A stretch of 64,000 nt of DNA from Anaerococcus sp. Marseille-P3625. Its GTDB lineage: Bacteria > Bacillota > Clostridia > Tissierellales > Peptoniphilaceae. The position numbers and the translations under genes were made by a program. The notes beneath the pieces are model-generated. The model did not search any database, was not told where the DNA came from, and saw only the letters and a program-made list of their open reading frames with translations. The first letter of the stretch is position 1. Every line of letters begins with the position of its first letter. Positions 24,601 through 32,430 of this stretch are shown piece by piece. Where the stretch lies: NCBI RefSeq assembly GCF_900232825.1, contig NZ_OCTP01000011.1, positions 707,262 through 771,261 on the forward strand. The letters are read 5' to 3'.

Positions 24601-27600
24601 GCAGGAACTGGTTCTCCACCATCAGATAGGTATTTGCTAAAAGGAATTGATATCTTTCTAGGTTCGTTGCCTATTAAAAATCCTTGGATTTTATTACCTT
24701 CCTTAATGATATCTTTTAGGTGGATTTCTGTTAGGTCGCTTAAAGGACTATTGATATTTGTCTCTTTAGGAATTTCGTAAAGTTTGTACTGAAGTTCTCC
24801 AGCTTTTTCTCCTTCTTTTATTTCAGAAACTACAAGTTTCCAACCATATAAATCTGTCGGTTGATAGCCTTTTGGAGCTTGAATTTCTTGTAAAAGGTAT
24901 TCGCCTATTTTTAGGTTGTTAAATTCAATATATCCGCCACCTTTGGCTTGCTGACCATCAATTGTTGGAGTTGGTGCTTCTGTTTTTTGAGTTTTGTCGG
25001 TGAAGTCTTCTTGTAGATAAGTATCGCCATCTATCATCTTTAGAGAAGTAAGTCTAAATTTAGCTTCTGGAAGACCTAGGTGTTCGTTTTCTTCATCATT
25101 TTTGAATTCTTCCCTAACTTTTCTAAAGGTAACTTTTGTTTCTTTTGGATTGTTTTTGATTACAACCTTGCCATCTTCTTTTTCAAGGTCGGTATCGACA
25201 AAGTTAACCAAAACTTTTTCTTTATTATCTACTGGATCTGTGCCATTTTTAGCTTCAAGGACATATCTTTTTGCTTTTTGATAGCCTGCTGGTGCTTTTG
25301 TTTCTTCTAGGATGTAGTAGCCAGCTGGAATTTGTTCAAATTTGAATTCTCCACCATTTCCAGAAGAAGTTTGATTATAAGCGTCGTCATAAACAGGGTT
25401 TACTTCTTGAGCTTGATTTTTAGCATCTTCTGCTGAGCTTGCAGATTTTAACTTTCTTAGGGTAAATTCTGCTCCATCAAGTTTTATGAATTTATTTTTC
25501 TTGATAAATTCGATTTTACCAAGGTTATCTTGGATATTTATTACTCTGATTTTTAGATTATTAGTAGGGTCAATTTCTACTAAAGGAGTGCCTTTAGCAG
25601 ATGTTGGCACATCGCCTACTAGCCTTAGAGTTGTTTTGTAACCATCATTAACACGAATTTTTTTAAGGTTAAAGAAGTCATAATCGCCACTATCGCCGTT
25701 AACTTCTTCTCTTTTTACTTCGATTGTAAATGGTTTTATGGCTTCATAGGTAGCTGGCGCTTCTTCTGTTACTCTATAATAACCTGGTTTTAGGTAAATA
25801 TTATTGATATCGTTAGTATCTGTTGATGTCCAAGTTCTTCTTTCATTTGTATAGATATTGGTAAAGGTAAATTTAGCGTCCTTTAGTTTTGTTTTTCCAT
25901 CTTCTTTATATTTGTCTATTTGAATTGGATCAGATACACGACCTGTCATCAATTCTTGGTATTTACCTGATTCGATGTGGCTGTAGTAAACAAGTTTGAC
26001 TAGGTCAGCTTTTTCATTTGACCAGTCAGAGCCATTTTTATAAGAATTGATGACTCTCCTGTTTAACTCTTTAGCCATATCCAATTGTGTATCTGCAACT
26101 GGTGGATAGCTTCCTATTACCTCTTCATTATCTTTTAATTTTCTAAGTTTATCAGGAGATGTTACATATCGATTTGGTAGTGTGCCATCACCCTTATATT
26201 GACCAATATAACCTGTTTTTGGAGCAGATTCTCTTCTACCTGTTAGGGTATAAGGAACTTTCCATTCTTGGGTGTTGTAGTTAGATGGTATAGAAAAGTA
26301 ATCGTCTGTTAATTCTTTACCGTCAGTATAGTAGTGAAGAACTTTTTGATACATAGCATTTTCGATAAGTCTATGCATTTCTTTGCCATTATGACTAGAT
26401 GGATATTCTTTTTTGATTTCGTTACCATAGTAGTAGATTCTTTTCATCAAGCTTTCCATAGCTTGGCCTGGATTTTGATTACCTGAATTTAGATAAATGC
26501 CATCTCTTGTAGGGTTAGTGCCAGCTAGCTTATCTTCAAGTGTATAGGATGACCAACCAGGTTTTCCTTCGCTTAGGATTTTTTCATTAAGTCTTGAAAT
26601 CAAATAATCACCTGATGGGTTTTCGTGAATATCAAGGAAAATACCATTTTTGCCCTTATAACCTGGGTCAGGAATTCCAGAGTTAAAGCATTGTACCATA
26701 TCAAAGTTTTTGTTGATACGCATGATTGGATATGGTAGTTCGTGGTAGGCAATATAATTGTTTGCCAAATCTTCGGCAGAAACTTTTTCTGTGAATAGGT
26801 CGATATTACCACCTGTTGTCGGTGCGTTAAAGCTTGCATCGAAATTATTTACTTTCTTTTCTGTTATATTTGCATTTAGATAGAAGGAATCATTTCTGCT
26901 ACCTTCTTGATCTTTATATTCATAGGCAATAATAGTTCCAGGGTAAAATTCTCCATTATCTAGCAAGACGTCATTAATTTGACTAGTTTGTCTGTAACCA
27001 CCAGATTTGAGTGGTACATAGTAAAGTTTCCTTGGGGTGATGCTTTGATTATTAGTTCCTCCGTTTAGGTAGAAGTTTGGATTTTCAAAAGCAAGGTCTT
27101 TTGTTTCGCCAAATCTTAGTAAGTCAAGAGCATGCCAATCTACTCTGGAGTCGTTGATTCTTTCTGCAACTATAGTTCTTGATGAATCGTAGTAAAATCT
27201 CTCGTTGGTAAAGTTGTCTTTTAGATTGACTCTGGCAGGGATTTTGCTTTCTACCAAGTTAAATGGAACTTCTGCAAATCTTTGTGCATCTTCAATTCCT
27301 CTTAGCCATTTGATTGGTGTAGGAATTTTATTAAATTCTCCTATAAATTCATCAAGCATACTCTTGATGTAGTTAGAATCAGGGTTAATCCTTAGACCAA
27401 TTGAATAAGTTTCGTGAGGGTGATCTGGATCTATAAAACCCTTAACCTTGATGTATAAATAATTACCAAGATCAGCCTTCTTTATAGAAGTGCTTTGGCT
27501 TAAAAGCTCTCCCATATTATTTGATACGGTATAACCAGCTTTGTTATTTAGGTCGGATTCATTTTTTGATGCCTTAAATCTAAAATCTCTTAGACCTTGT

Positions 27601-30116
27601 TGGCTTGAGCCAAAGATAGTTAGGTTTAGATTGTTATAGTCAAGCTTATCTTCTCCTTTGTCAAGAAGTGTAGAGGTATTAACTTTTATATTCCATTCAA
27701 CATAAGCGCCATTAAGTCTTGTAGGATCTTGAGTTGTGATTGGGTTTCCTAAACTATCTTTAAGAGAAGTTGATGTAGTTTCCCATGCTAGTTGGTAAGG
27801 ATATTTTTTAGATGAACTTTGTCCTTGATCATTTATTACAAAAGCTGTTGAAACTGGAGAGTCATCGTCTATTTTTACAGTTATAGTATCCATTGATTGG
27901 ACAGGGTTGTTCTTTGGTGCAACTTTTATATCAATGTTTACTGATTGATTTGAACCAATGTTTGCCGTATCAAATTTTAGATTTTGATTTATATCTAATG
28001 ATATATCCTTAGTTACAGGTTTTATAAAGGTGTATCTAATATAATGATCTATTCCATCTTCGATATATTGTGCTGTTGCTACCAAACCTAAACCTGTAAA
28101 GTAAAGGTCATTTAGGGGTTGATTAGAGCTATAATATAAATATGGACCTAATTTTACGTCAAAGTACCAACCAGTTGGGATTGGGTTTGCGCCTGATGCC
28201 ACTACATTCATCTGTGCTTTTAGGTTAAATTGTTTGTCGGCAAAAGAATCAGATTTCATCAAATTTAGTGGTCTAAAGTTTTCATTTCTATCTTTTTCTA
28301 CCAAAGCTAAGATAGCATCATTATTATCAGACATTAATTTTTCTTGGTCTTCTCTAGATAATTGATATTTTTCGCCAAAGCTTGTTAGAAGATTTTGAAT
28401 TTCTTCAATTGTCTTCTTCTCATCAGAAAGAGCAGCTTTTAGTTCTTGGTCTGCTTTTTCTAGGTCAGTTTTTTCTTTAGCTTCTTTTAAATCTTCTTTA
28501 TATATGTAGCCGATTATTTCATCTATTGGAAGATTTGCTACTTTGAATTTTTCTTCATTTAAGCCTGCGATTAGACTTTGTAAAATTTCTTTTAATTCTT
28601 CTTTCTTAAGATCTTTAGAATTTTCTTTTAGATTTGTCTTAAATTCTTCTTCGGTGATTTTTTCTTCGTTGTAAGAATTTAGGGTTTTTGTAATTTTTTC
28701 AATTTGTGCTTTTAAGTCTTCGCTTAGTTTTTCTTCGCTTTTGTATTTATTTATCAAAGCGTCTTTGTTTAGGTCGATAGGGGAAGTTTGATTTTCTTTT
28801 TCTTCTTCTTTAGATTCTGATGGTTTTTCTTCCTCTTTTTCTGTTTTTTCTGAATTTTCTTTTTTGTCAGAATTTTCTTTCTTTTCTACTTCTTTATTTT
28901 CTTGCTTTTTTTCTTCAGGCAAAGGGTCTTCAGAATTCTCCTTCTTTTCTTCGTCTGTTTTTTCGTTTTCTTCTTTATAAGAAGGATTTGTTATTATTTT
29001 ATTATTGTAAGAAAATTCTTTTGGATTTGCCCCTTCTTTTACTTTTGTTGTAAGGGCGATTTTTGCTATGAAGCCTTGAGGGATTTGTAGTTCGGTTTCT
29101 TCTGTGTAAGGGATTTCTTGGCTATAAGTTTTATTTATTAGAAAACCTTGGTCGGAAGCTTCATAGAAATCTACCTTTATAAGGCTATCTGTTGTGTCTT
29201 GATTTTCATCTACTATAAGTTTGTAGTTAAGAGCTTCGTTATTTTCAGCATATTTTGGAAAGATATAATCTGTCCAGTTAATTTCATTTGTTTTGTCAGA
29301 TAGTAAATTTTTGCTATTGTCCTTATATTCGCCTGCTACTTGGAAAATATCTTCGATAAATTCTAGGTCAAAATCTAGGGCTTGATTTTCTTGATCAATA
29401 ATTTCTGGATTTTCTGGATCTAGAAGATTTTCCTTACTCTTATCTATATTTCTAAAAGCCAATCTTTCTTGGTGAAGAATTCCTTGGTTTTCATTTTTAA
29501 TCAATAAGTCCAAAGCAAATTGATAATTTTTGCCTGCTCTAATTTCTTCAAGAGTTTTATCGTCAATTTTGCTACTTAGGTAATAAAGCACTGAATTATC
29601 TACTTGGCAAGTGCATGATAGGGTTTTTATTTCATCACTTTGGAAAAATGGTTGGTTTTCTTTTGCGTCTATTTCAACTTCATTGCCATTTTCGTCAAAG
29701 CTTGTTATTTTTTGGATATGTAGGTCATTTTGTTTGGAATTTTTGTTAAGAGCAAAGATTGTTTGAAGATTTCCTAATTTTTCTTCTTTACTATTCTCTT
29801 TGTTTTTGATAAGAATTTTATAGATGATCTCTCCAGTTGTTTTGGAAAGACTTACAGATTTTTCGATATCTAGCTTTTCTAGATTTTCTTTAAGAATGTC
29901 AGATTGGAGGAGGGTTTTTTCATTTTGGGCAGAATTATCCCTTGAATTTGGATCTTCGTCTTTTTCATTTACACCCATTAGACTTGAATCTTTAGTATAG
30001 GTCTCTCTTTGTTCGCCATTTAGACTTTGGGCTACGATTTCACTTGGAAATGTCAAAATAAGTACTAAAACTAATGCTAATAGTTTTACCATAGCCTGCC
30101 TTATCCTTTTTCTCAT
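15654..30116 (-). CDS. giant LPXTG-anchored adhesin with thioester domain and 16 Cna-B repeats
   Basis: 4,820 residues. A signal peptide (to about residue 30) precedes an N-terminal region with an acidic Glu/Lys/Ser-rich stretch (about 385-450) and helical segments to 640. An Ig-like adhesin region follows (about 640-1080). A putative thioester domain spans about 1090-1330: Cys1143 in MVQCFNSG and Gln1257 in AMYQKVLHYYTDG, as in TED/TQXA domains that bind host proteins covalently. Then come sixteen Cna-B/SpaA modules, each ending in an E-box such as YYILEETKAPAGYQ (about 1449 to 4729). Two InlB-like repeats lie at about 2349-2505 and MSCRAMM-like segments at about 2180, 3870-4140 and 4460. 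The tail has YPQTGG (about 4785), a helix and a basic end. The start follows GGAGGGAG. It is probably a surface or pilus-tip adhesin stabilised by isopeptide bonds. Confidence 0.9.
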   Translation of the reverse strand: MRKRIRQAMVKLLALVLVLILTFPSEIVAQSLNGEQRETYTKDSSLMGVNEKDEDPNSRDNSAQNEKTLLQSDILKENLEKLDIEKSVSLSKTTGEIIYKILIKNKENSKEEKLGNLQTIFALNKNSKQNDLHIQKITSFDENGNEVEIDAKENQPFFQSDEIKTLSCTCQVDNSVLYYLSSKIDDKTLEEIRAGKNYQFALDLLIKNENQGILHQERLAFRNIDKSKENLLDPENPEIIDQENQALDFDLEFIEDIFQVAGEYKDNSKNLLSDKTNEINWTDYIFPKYAENNEALNYKLIVDENQDTTDSLIKVDFYEASDQGFLINKTYSQEIPYTEETELQIPQGFIAKIALTTKVKEGANPKEFSYNNKIITNPSYKEENEKTDEEKKENSEDPLPEEKKQENKEVEKKENSDKKENSEKTEKEEEKPSESKEEEKENQTSPIDLNKDALINKYKSEEKLSEDLKAQIEKITKTLNSYNEEKITEEEFKTNLKENSKDLKKEELKEILQSLIAGLNEEKFKVANLPIDEIIGYIYKEDLKEAKEKTDLEKADQELKAALSDEKKTIEEIQNLLTSFGEKYQLSREDQEKLMSDNNDAILALVEKDRNENFRPLNLMKSDSFADKQFNLKAQMNVVASGANPIPTGWYFDVKLGPYLYYSSNQPLNDLYFTGLGLVATAQYIEDGIDHYIRYTFIKPVTKDISLDINQNLKFDTANIGSNQSVNIDIKVAPKNNPVQSMDTITVKIDDDSPVSTAFVINDQGQSSSKKYPYQLAWETTSTSLKDSLGNPITTQDPTRLNGAYVEWNIKVNTSTLLDKGEDKLDYNNLNLTIFGSSQQGLRDFRFKASKNESDLNNKAGYTVSNNMGELLSQSTSIKKADLGNYLYIKVKGFIDPDHPHETYSIGLRINPDSNYIKSMLDEFIGEFNKIPTPIKWLRGIEDAQRFAEVPFNLVESKIPARVNLKDNFTNERFYYDSSRTIVAERINDSRVDWHALDLLRFGETKDLAFENPNFYLNGGTNNQSITPRKLYYVPLKSGGYRQTSQINDVLLDNGEFYPGTIIAYEYKDQEGSRNDSFYLNANITEKKVNNFDASFNAPTTGGNIDLFTEKVSAEDLANNYIAYHELPYPIMRINKNFDMVQCFNSGIPDPGYKGKNGIFLDIHENPSGDYLISRLNEKILSEGKPGWSSYTLEDKLAGTNPTRDGIYLNSGNQNPGQAMESLMKRIYYYGNEIKKEYPSSHNGKEMHRLIENAMYQKVLHYYTDGKELTDDYFSIPSNYNTQEWKVPYTLTGRRESAPKTGYIGQYKGDGTLPNRYVTSPDKLRKLKDNEEVIGSYPPVADTQLDMAKELNRRVINSYKNGSDWSNEKADLVKLVYYSHIESGKYQELMTGRVSDPIQIDKYKEDGKTKLKDAKFTFTNIYTNERRTWTSTDTNDINNIYLKPGYYRVTEEAPATYEAIKPFTIEVKREEVNGDSGDYDFFNLKKIRVNDGYKTTLRLVGDVPTSAKGTPLVEIDPTNNLKIRVINIQDNLGKIEFIKKNKFIKLDGAEFTLRKLKSASSAEDAKNQAQEVNPVYDDAYNQTSSGNGGEFKFEQIPAGYYILEETKAPAGYQKAKRYVLEAKNGTDPVDNKEKVLVNFVDTDLEKEDGKVVIKNNPKETKVTFRKVREEFKNDEENEHLGLPEAKFRLTSLKMIDGDTYLQEDFTDKTQKTEAPTPTIDGQQAKGGGYIEFNNLKIGEYLLQEIQAPKGYQPTDLYGWKLVVSEIKEGEKAGELQYKLYEIPKETNINSPLSDLTEIHLKDIIKEGNKIQGFLIGNEPRKISIPFSKYLSDGGEPVPASIKLVDENNEDVKFNLYEADYYGAILDENHPINKEPIIQNISKASGARRDFTDSKYDYSFELHDLEFGHYYVLREVNPPVGYIRARRILLKVEAEAIASEGHMKVIVRDTNPNTKYGEHAIFEGVINFHKGTALGEFSIKKVGNAIGFNDENGNPIRVGLRRAYFRLYTADDNYNIKRNAAGFPEEYIQKVTPGNPITKDDGNGNQVGVNPNDLPANQGIVTFDQLKPGKYVLEEYRGPAGYEKDPNPWYILVENDGTVKKYKDNPATNTGARTMDYSPINTRFAMSGLSLVDTAKASSLLSLSDPLANSPVKANNPGTALRSANDWEDVNPANSEGRANIEHSNLKMETRITEINKVDNRFRQVFLFRPQGRNFARNIQIHRQPENGEFRLKNGKTVISTMKIYEVGENSTLDNITGTKTDITNNINPTQFIPQRKPGEAQKPLRVKADIPSRYQGAILVEIETSYPSDTAPLGLGSDYKYNVTDVWGSNNWAGDSYDNEAGINKNNLVTYNVSIAPMTDGSVSANPSENIKEGAEVNLTVSPRPGYQLQNLTVTNNTTNGNIYYSSTVNGYKFNMPASDVTISANFTLIPVTTYSVTLAPSVNGSIDAQPKANVNAGSLVTITPSPATGYRLKSLSVVDANGNNIPVTNNTFNMPQANVTVTPTFELIPLPTANVDVKVNFTYHNQTDGNDTSNNPPQGFAGSMRLQEKQLTGMVETWVDVAGFSQQVPFKGSLDFNGLDSSKEYRLVYTRYGDNGKNWGTNTVSNYPLDFTKVDANNKLTLEISNGNLTEIFNHDETGFRIPLRISKVNENLGALTGSQFKARKLIDGEKADKYIKNPDGTYTNTHEKELPKYATEAYDQVSEATGEPGDNYFRELSPGIYELTEIKAPDGSYRLPKDKDGNAMKWYFKVYVQENKVPRDANYMNITFNFTHTFTADDKFNSAITNEERNKLIGTTIKGFQAGDPDFSKYIEEIRDDGRSNPARPDAPYKWIHDARVTNYKNKTELKFFKKDNKTYQNLNDAVFSLRKARVDSLGNPVFDTNHKAQYDTTVSTEEGKRVEPYDADAGFAKSTSNDRLGVHFKEIEEGTYILEELTPPDGYAPIDAYLTIKFTEATDGSWKQVVKGYKLNPATKKYEEIKASDSTIFTTKNDGKLTSIANGKNLIDFKFQKVEGEKVNGEYPEIESSDFELVEVNNDGKEKEGGYKKTLYSYANSNFSFEGLAVGDYKLTEIRAIEKYEKPSSWFFKVVQDPNTFKLKIVFKNPDASVKFSQDTDGNPKDIKIANYQKINFVFKKKNQANQPLAGVYFDMKKLEGLDGKKYEYVDGVSSATSAYYDRARSQNNGSVTFFKLGTGVYELRETTKPEGYDSSTNQDRWIIKIVKGDNGLEVKYDKNFEGEYYKEHDNDYYTNTYIAKGLDKKNTLEKLSTPDADGFSYTLTNIKNTVELKWKKYSGNNKDDLIESYTKFILLKNSANGDKPDPALTGQSNFAPFDVDSINGVFTIPELAQGVYTLIETQAPEGYKKIEDRKIIIQVYEDKTDNYKLKKKFYEMKKDANGKNVLVEAKDFIYLLNNGPEGAKTTFVDPKDASIYIKNIAKSSFPLSKGFLKDPANRKDFTNINSGKLVLRLTQVTDTNPKVFTKTINLSGAKSYKFEIDGVKSGETYLLEEVKSPDGYKKTSNKYKLEFNQPQGSDMTAILKAVIKPDGTELKNAAGKSITETGEPIGGGITISPVNETTNSELKIVNDKAEIEFTKVGREFVKGEDGTINPKDTKLPNVRFYLEKQDPDQVKTYYPVTKNMEFIKTDGEGKQYIEKADGKKDYGTTISPVSTANSAYYSTSNTDGKFSFTGLTDGYYQVIEPEAPSYAPGKKYMEVDGPVKKFRVVDGEIKITTDTSEEAITDTNREELTTIANTKPGNGEFDLEKVDEKGQGLDGVTYELYDSEGKKIREITTANGGKIKFDGLAFGSYWLKETKTKDGYVIDRKLKQVLLGKNWEVPKKPANPRDVTKDILFNNIDPNDSNFKQLKSIGGETSSTSEVKPNQQEAILAYFNLKVKEGATVKAGDTFTIDFSDNVDLFGIFVDKDGKGKEEDQTFNLYSDAGLVAKAKVDKNKRKLTYTFTEYLDNYKLGDMKLSVQLYVDRKTVPQSDNITVTATAGNTYSDSIYVNYRGNTPGQDHKGYQDPNVDISSYMLRLNPDNGEFTTVVYYNPWNKYTKNRWFRFITSQPVNITNVKVFQKSGTGSTESGPQTDDLPDSYGIKFDDDTANGYKAQGLSLVDNKTKFDYQYGNSNKDYGMYLDYYNENSATYVVVIQGQLKNPGNNNVLETSSYYNLSYDRFRGRSDLQSWYHGVYGVFYTWSQFYKPEGTSTGDMTFKFANYPNKIEFVKINGGVISNDTNIKDEEELKKLGIGSLIKGAKFKLQKENSHGKYEDVPNSETTSDANGIFSWQGLTPGKYLVIETQTADETYDLPTSTDPKDPKGLISSFEVDANGNITKILNDKKILENNKKAEIKIRKTNEKGEPLAGVKFFLEAQDGQDYDDLTITTKADGIAEFKNLPAGRYHLYEKEAPKGYKIPDEYTYWEIEVTRDGKVKLTNTENPTYNDMKEIETPTYMGSSTTSLDSQIVGLNPENKTFREIITLKAKPSDLKNKKIVLESPDSSTKLTEANTKVLLVASDDGTTIADKDNTSYKVEINNPASGNPNLGVTITAPYKDDGHNPVGQAPGTTTPSTETERYYKIIVDMPYKEKGKVGAKVIYNEISVDATGNITTSPKETLDKYVADSSTIKVKEKTLSLDYYGKYLDRDINLITTEIANIKNPDVYFKKVDEGDTTINLKGAIFGIQEPDGEKVDEQGKQIWKNLKKDGKDWTVTSADKGLIKFEGVEFNKKYRIVEIKAPIGYINQKIEIEFMVDINGKLVITKSAGEKEKYDNSESNPYQITNKKATYPQTGGPGVWIGFSLIGLAFMLIGALIYGKKKQLA

Positions 30117-30625
30117 TTACTCCCTCCAGATATTCTATTTAAAAATTTTTACTTGATTTTTTATTAGTAGTGAAAATATATACTTGATAAATAATAATAT
30201 AAAAGATAGAAAAAATCTCACAGTATTTAATTTGTATATATTTACTCTATTATACACCGTTTTCAAAATAAATAATATAGTTTTTTCAATGTTTTTATAT
30301 ATATTATTAAAAAAGCCTATAAAGCTAAAAAAAATACGCTAACGTTTGCAAATATTTATCGATCTTTTGAAATATGAGGTTTTCTTTGTTAGGAAAACTA
30401 TTTTACTTTTACAAATATTAAAGTTTGTTTTTCTCGCTTTCATTGTTTTTCAAGCTATCTAGCTGAAATCTTTCTTGCAAATGTTTTCTATATCGACCTA
30501 ATCGTTTTATATATTTTTAGAATTCTCTGGTCAATTTCCCTAAATTTCTCTTGGATATATATAAATTTTCTTGGAAAAAAATAAATTTATTAAGGAAATT
30601 TGATTTTTATTTTGCAAATAAAAAA
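30117..30625. other. AT-rich intergenic region upstream of the adhesin gene
   Basis: About 510 bases with no open frame of note, rich in A/T runs. It must hold the leftward adhesin promoter, but no clear -35/-10 pair could be singled out. A weak fold (GTTTTC/GAAAAC around 30380-30400) is visible. Nothing else is recognised. Confidence 0.5.
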
Positions 30626-30659
30626 ACACAAGTTTGAATAATTTCTCCTAAACTTGTGT
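30626..30659 (-). terminator. terminator of the polyphosphate kinase gene
   Basis: ACACAAGTTT (30626-30635) pairs perfectly with AAACTTGTGT (30650-30659). The A-run at 30621-30626 provides the U-tail for leftward transcripts. Confidence 0.8.
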
Positions 30660-30669
30660 ATATTTTATA

Positions 30670-32127
30670 TTATTTTTCATTTTCTAAATGTTTTTTGGCG
30701 TATTTTAGAAATTCTTCCATTACTTTTATTCTGGCGTATTTCTTATCGTTGCCTTCAATTATTATCCATGGGGCGTAATCGGCATTGGCCCTATCTAGCA
30801 TTTCATTCATGGCTTTGATGTAGGAGTCCCATTTGTCGCGATTTCTCCAGTCCTCATCGGTTAGTTTGTAATTTTTGTCTGGGTTTTTTTCACGATCTTT
30901 AAAACGCTTGTATTGCTCGTCTTTATCTATTACTACGAAAAATTTTAGTATTAGACTGCCATGGTTGTAGATATTTTTTTCCATGTCAAGAATTTCTCCG
31001 TAAGCCCTGTCCCACTCGTTGGTTTTGGCAAAGCCTTCTACTCTTTCAACCATTACTCTGCCATACCAGCTTCTTGAAAATATGCCCATATAGCCATCTT
31101 TTGGCAATTTGTCGTAAAATCTCCATAGGTAATTTCTGTCTAGTTCTTCCTTGGATGGAGCAGAAATTGCATGAACGGTGTAAAGTCTCGGGTCAACTTT
31201 TTTTATAAGCCTTGATATTGCGCCATCTTTTCCGGCAGCATCAACTCCTTCAAAGACTAAAACTGTCGATATGTCTTTTTTGTAAAATTCAAAGAGAACT
31301 TCTCTAACTTCTTCTTGGAGTTCTTTTTTCCTTTCTTTGTATTCGTCTTTGTCAAGTTTTTTATCTAAATCTATATTTTCTATGATTTTCGCATCTTTAT
31401 CATAGGATCTTTGGGTGTTTTGACTGTTGATTCTTTGGGTTGATACTCGTTCAATTCCTATGGTTAAGGCTTCTAGCATTTGAAATACTGCCGTTTTTGA
31501 AGCTTCTTTTAGGTCATCGCTATCGATTATTATCCAAGGAGAAAAAGGAAAGTTTGTTTTTTCTAGGATATTTGCCATGTGCTTTTGGTAGGCCTTGTAA
31601 TTTTTGTTTTGATTTTTGTCGTTGGCAGATAGGTAAAAACTTTTTTCGTTAGATTTTTCAAGTTTTTCTATGCGATCTTTTTGCTCATCTTCGCTTACAT
31701 TTAGGAAAATTTTGATGATTATGGTCTGATCGTCATAGAGAGCTTTTTCCATATTTTCAAGGGAATTGATTTCTTCGTCAAGATTTTTTTCATCTACTTT
31801 GAGATTATCGAAAAGCTTGTAGTAAAAAGACCTGTCGAAAAACTGCATGTGACCTTTTCTTGGTGCATGCTCGAAAAATCTTTTGGTAAAAGGAAATTTG
31901 CTATCGTATTCTTCGTTGGTTTCAAAGACTTCTACGTCAAAATATTTGGGATTTAATTCTTCTGTAAGGGTGTTTATCACATAGCCCTTGCCAGATGATT
32001 CAAAGCCATCAACCATTACAAGAACTGGAATTTCAAGGTTTTGGCAAACTCTGCTTATTCTTGCAAGTCTTTCTTTTAGATCTTTTGTGCTTATATCTTC
32101 GTAAGTTGCTGTATTTTCTATTATCAT
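30670..32127 (-). CDS. pap: polyphosphate:AMP phosphotransferase (two-domain PPK2)
   Basis: 485 residues in two fused PPK2 domains. The first (about 30-235) has the P-loop GFESSGKG (41-48) and the lid motif DRSFYYKLF. The second (about 270-480) has GVDAAGKDG, GIFSRSWYGRVMVERVEGF and a late YAPWIIIEGNDKKYARI. The two-domain class II enzymes characterised so far phosphorylate AMP to ADP with polyphosphate as donor. The second domain keeps all the canonical motifs, the first is more diverged, which is typical. It is a single-gene unit transcribed away from the radical SAM gene. Confidence 0.85.
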   Translation of the reverse strand: MIIENTATYEDISTKDLKERLARISRVCQNLEIPVLVMVDGFESSGKGYVINTLTEELNPKYFDVEVFETNEEYDSKFPFTKRFFEHAPRKGHMQFFDRSFYYKLFDNLKVDEKNLDEEINSLENMEKALYDDQTIIIKIFLNVSEDEQKDRIEKLEKSNEKSFYLSANDKNQNKNYKAYQKHMANILEKTNFPFSPWIIIDSDDLKEASKTAVFQMLEALTIGIERVSTQRINSQNTQRSYDKDAKIIENIDLDKKLDKDEYKERKKELQEEVREVLFEFYKKDISTVLVFEGVDAAGKDGAISRLIKKVDPRLYTVHAISAPSKEELDRNYLWRFYDKLPKDGYMGIFSRSWYGRVMVERVEGFAKTNEWDRAYGEILDMEKNIYNHGSLILKFFVVIDKDEQYKRFKDREKNPDKNYKLTDEDWRNRDKWDSYIKAMNEMLDRANADYAPWIIIEGNDKKYARIKVMEEFLKYAKKHLENEK

Positions 32128-32273
32128 AATTTGCTCCTTTTATGATTTGTACCCAATTATAGATTTTTTATAAAATATTTATAGTTTATTTATAAAATAT
32201 TTTAAAATTTTAAATTTTAAGCGTAATTATCTAAGATTATTGGTCAAAAGCCTTAAATTGTCTAAGATAAAGC

Positions 32274-32302
32274 TTGAACTTATGAGCATATATGCATATA
32301 AT
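32274..32302 (+). promoter_or_regulatory. promoter of the radical SAM gene
   Basis: TTGAAC (32274-32279), 17-base spacer, TATAAT (32297-32302). The start near 32309 gives a leader of about 120 bases. The 303-base gap 32128-32430 otherwise holds only AT-rich sequence and the inverted repeat listed next. Confidence 0.7.
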
Positions 32303-32370
32303 ATTTATAAATAAAAACTATATGTAATGCATATATTTTAATTAAATACATTATGTATAAGATATTTTTA

Positions 32371-32403
32371 CTAACTAATAGTTTTAATTTATAAGTTAGT
32401 TAG
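32371..32403 (+). promoter_or_regulatory. inverted repeat in the radical SAM leader
   Basis: CTAACTAA (32371-32378) and TTAGTTAG (32396-32403) are perfect complements 17 bases apart, ending about 14 bases before the ribosome-binding site. It could be an operator or an RNA hairpin controlling translation. Confidence 0.4.
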
Positions 32404-32430
32404 ATATATTATTTAAGAAAGAGGTATATT

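Noticed and set aside
26600-26839. 79-codon open frame in another frame of the adhesin gene
   Set aside because: It lies entirely inside the adhesin coding sequence, has no ribosome-binding site and biased, non-protein-like composition.
15654-30116. Frameshift or assembly artefact giving an overlong adhesin
   Set aside because: The frame is open over 14.5 kb with consistent Cna-B modules in order, a signal peptide at one end and a sorting signal at the other, so a single real gene is the simpler reading.
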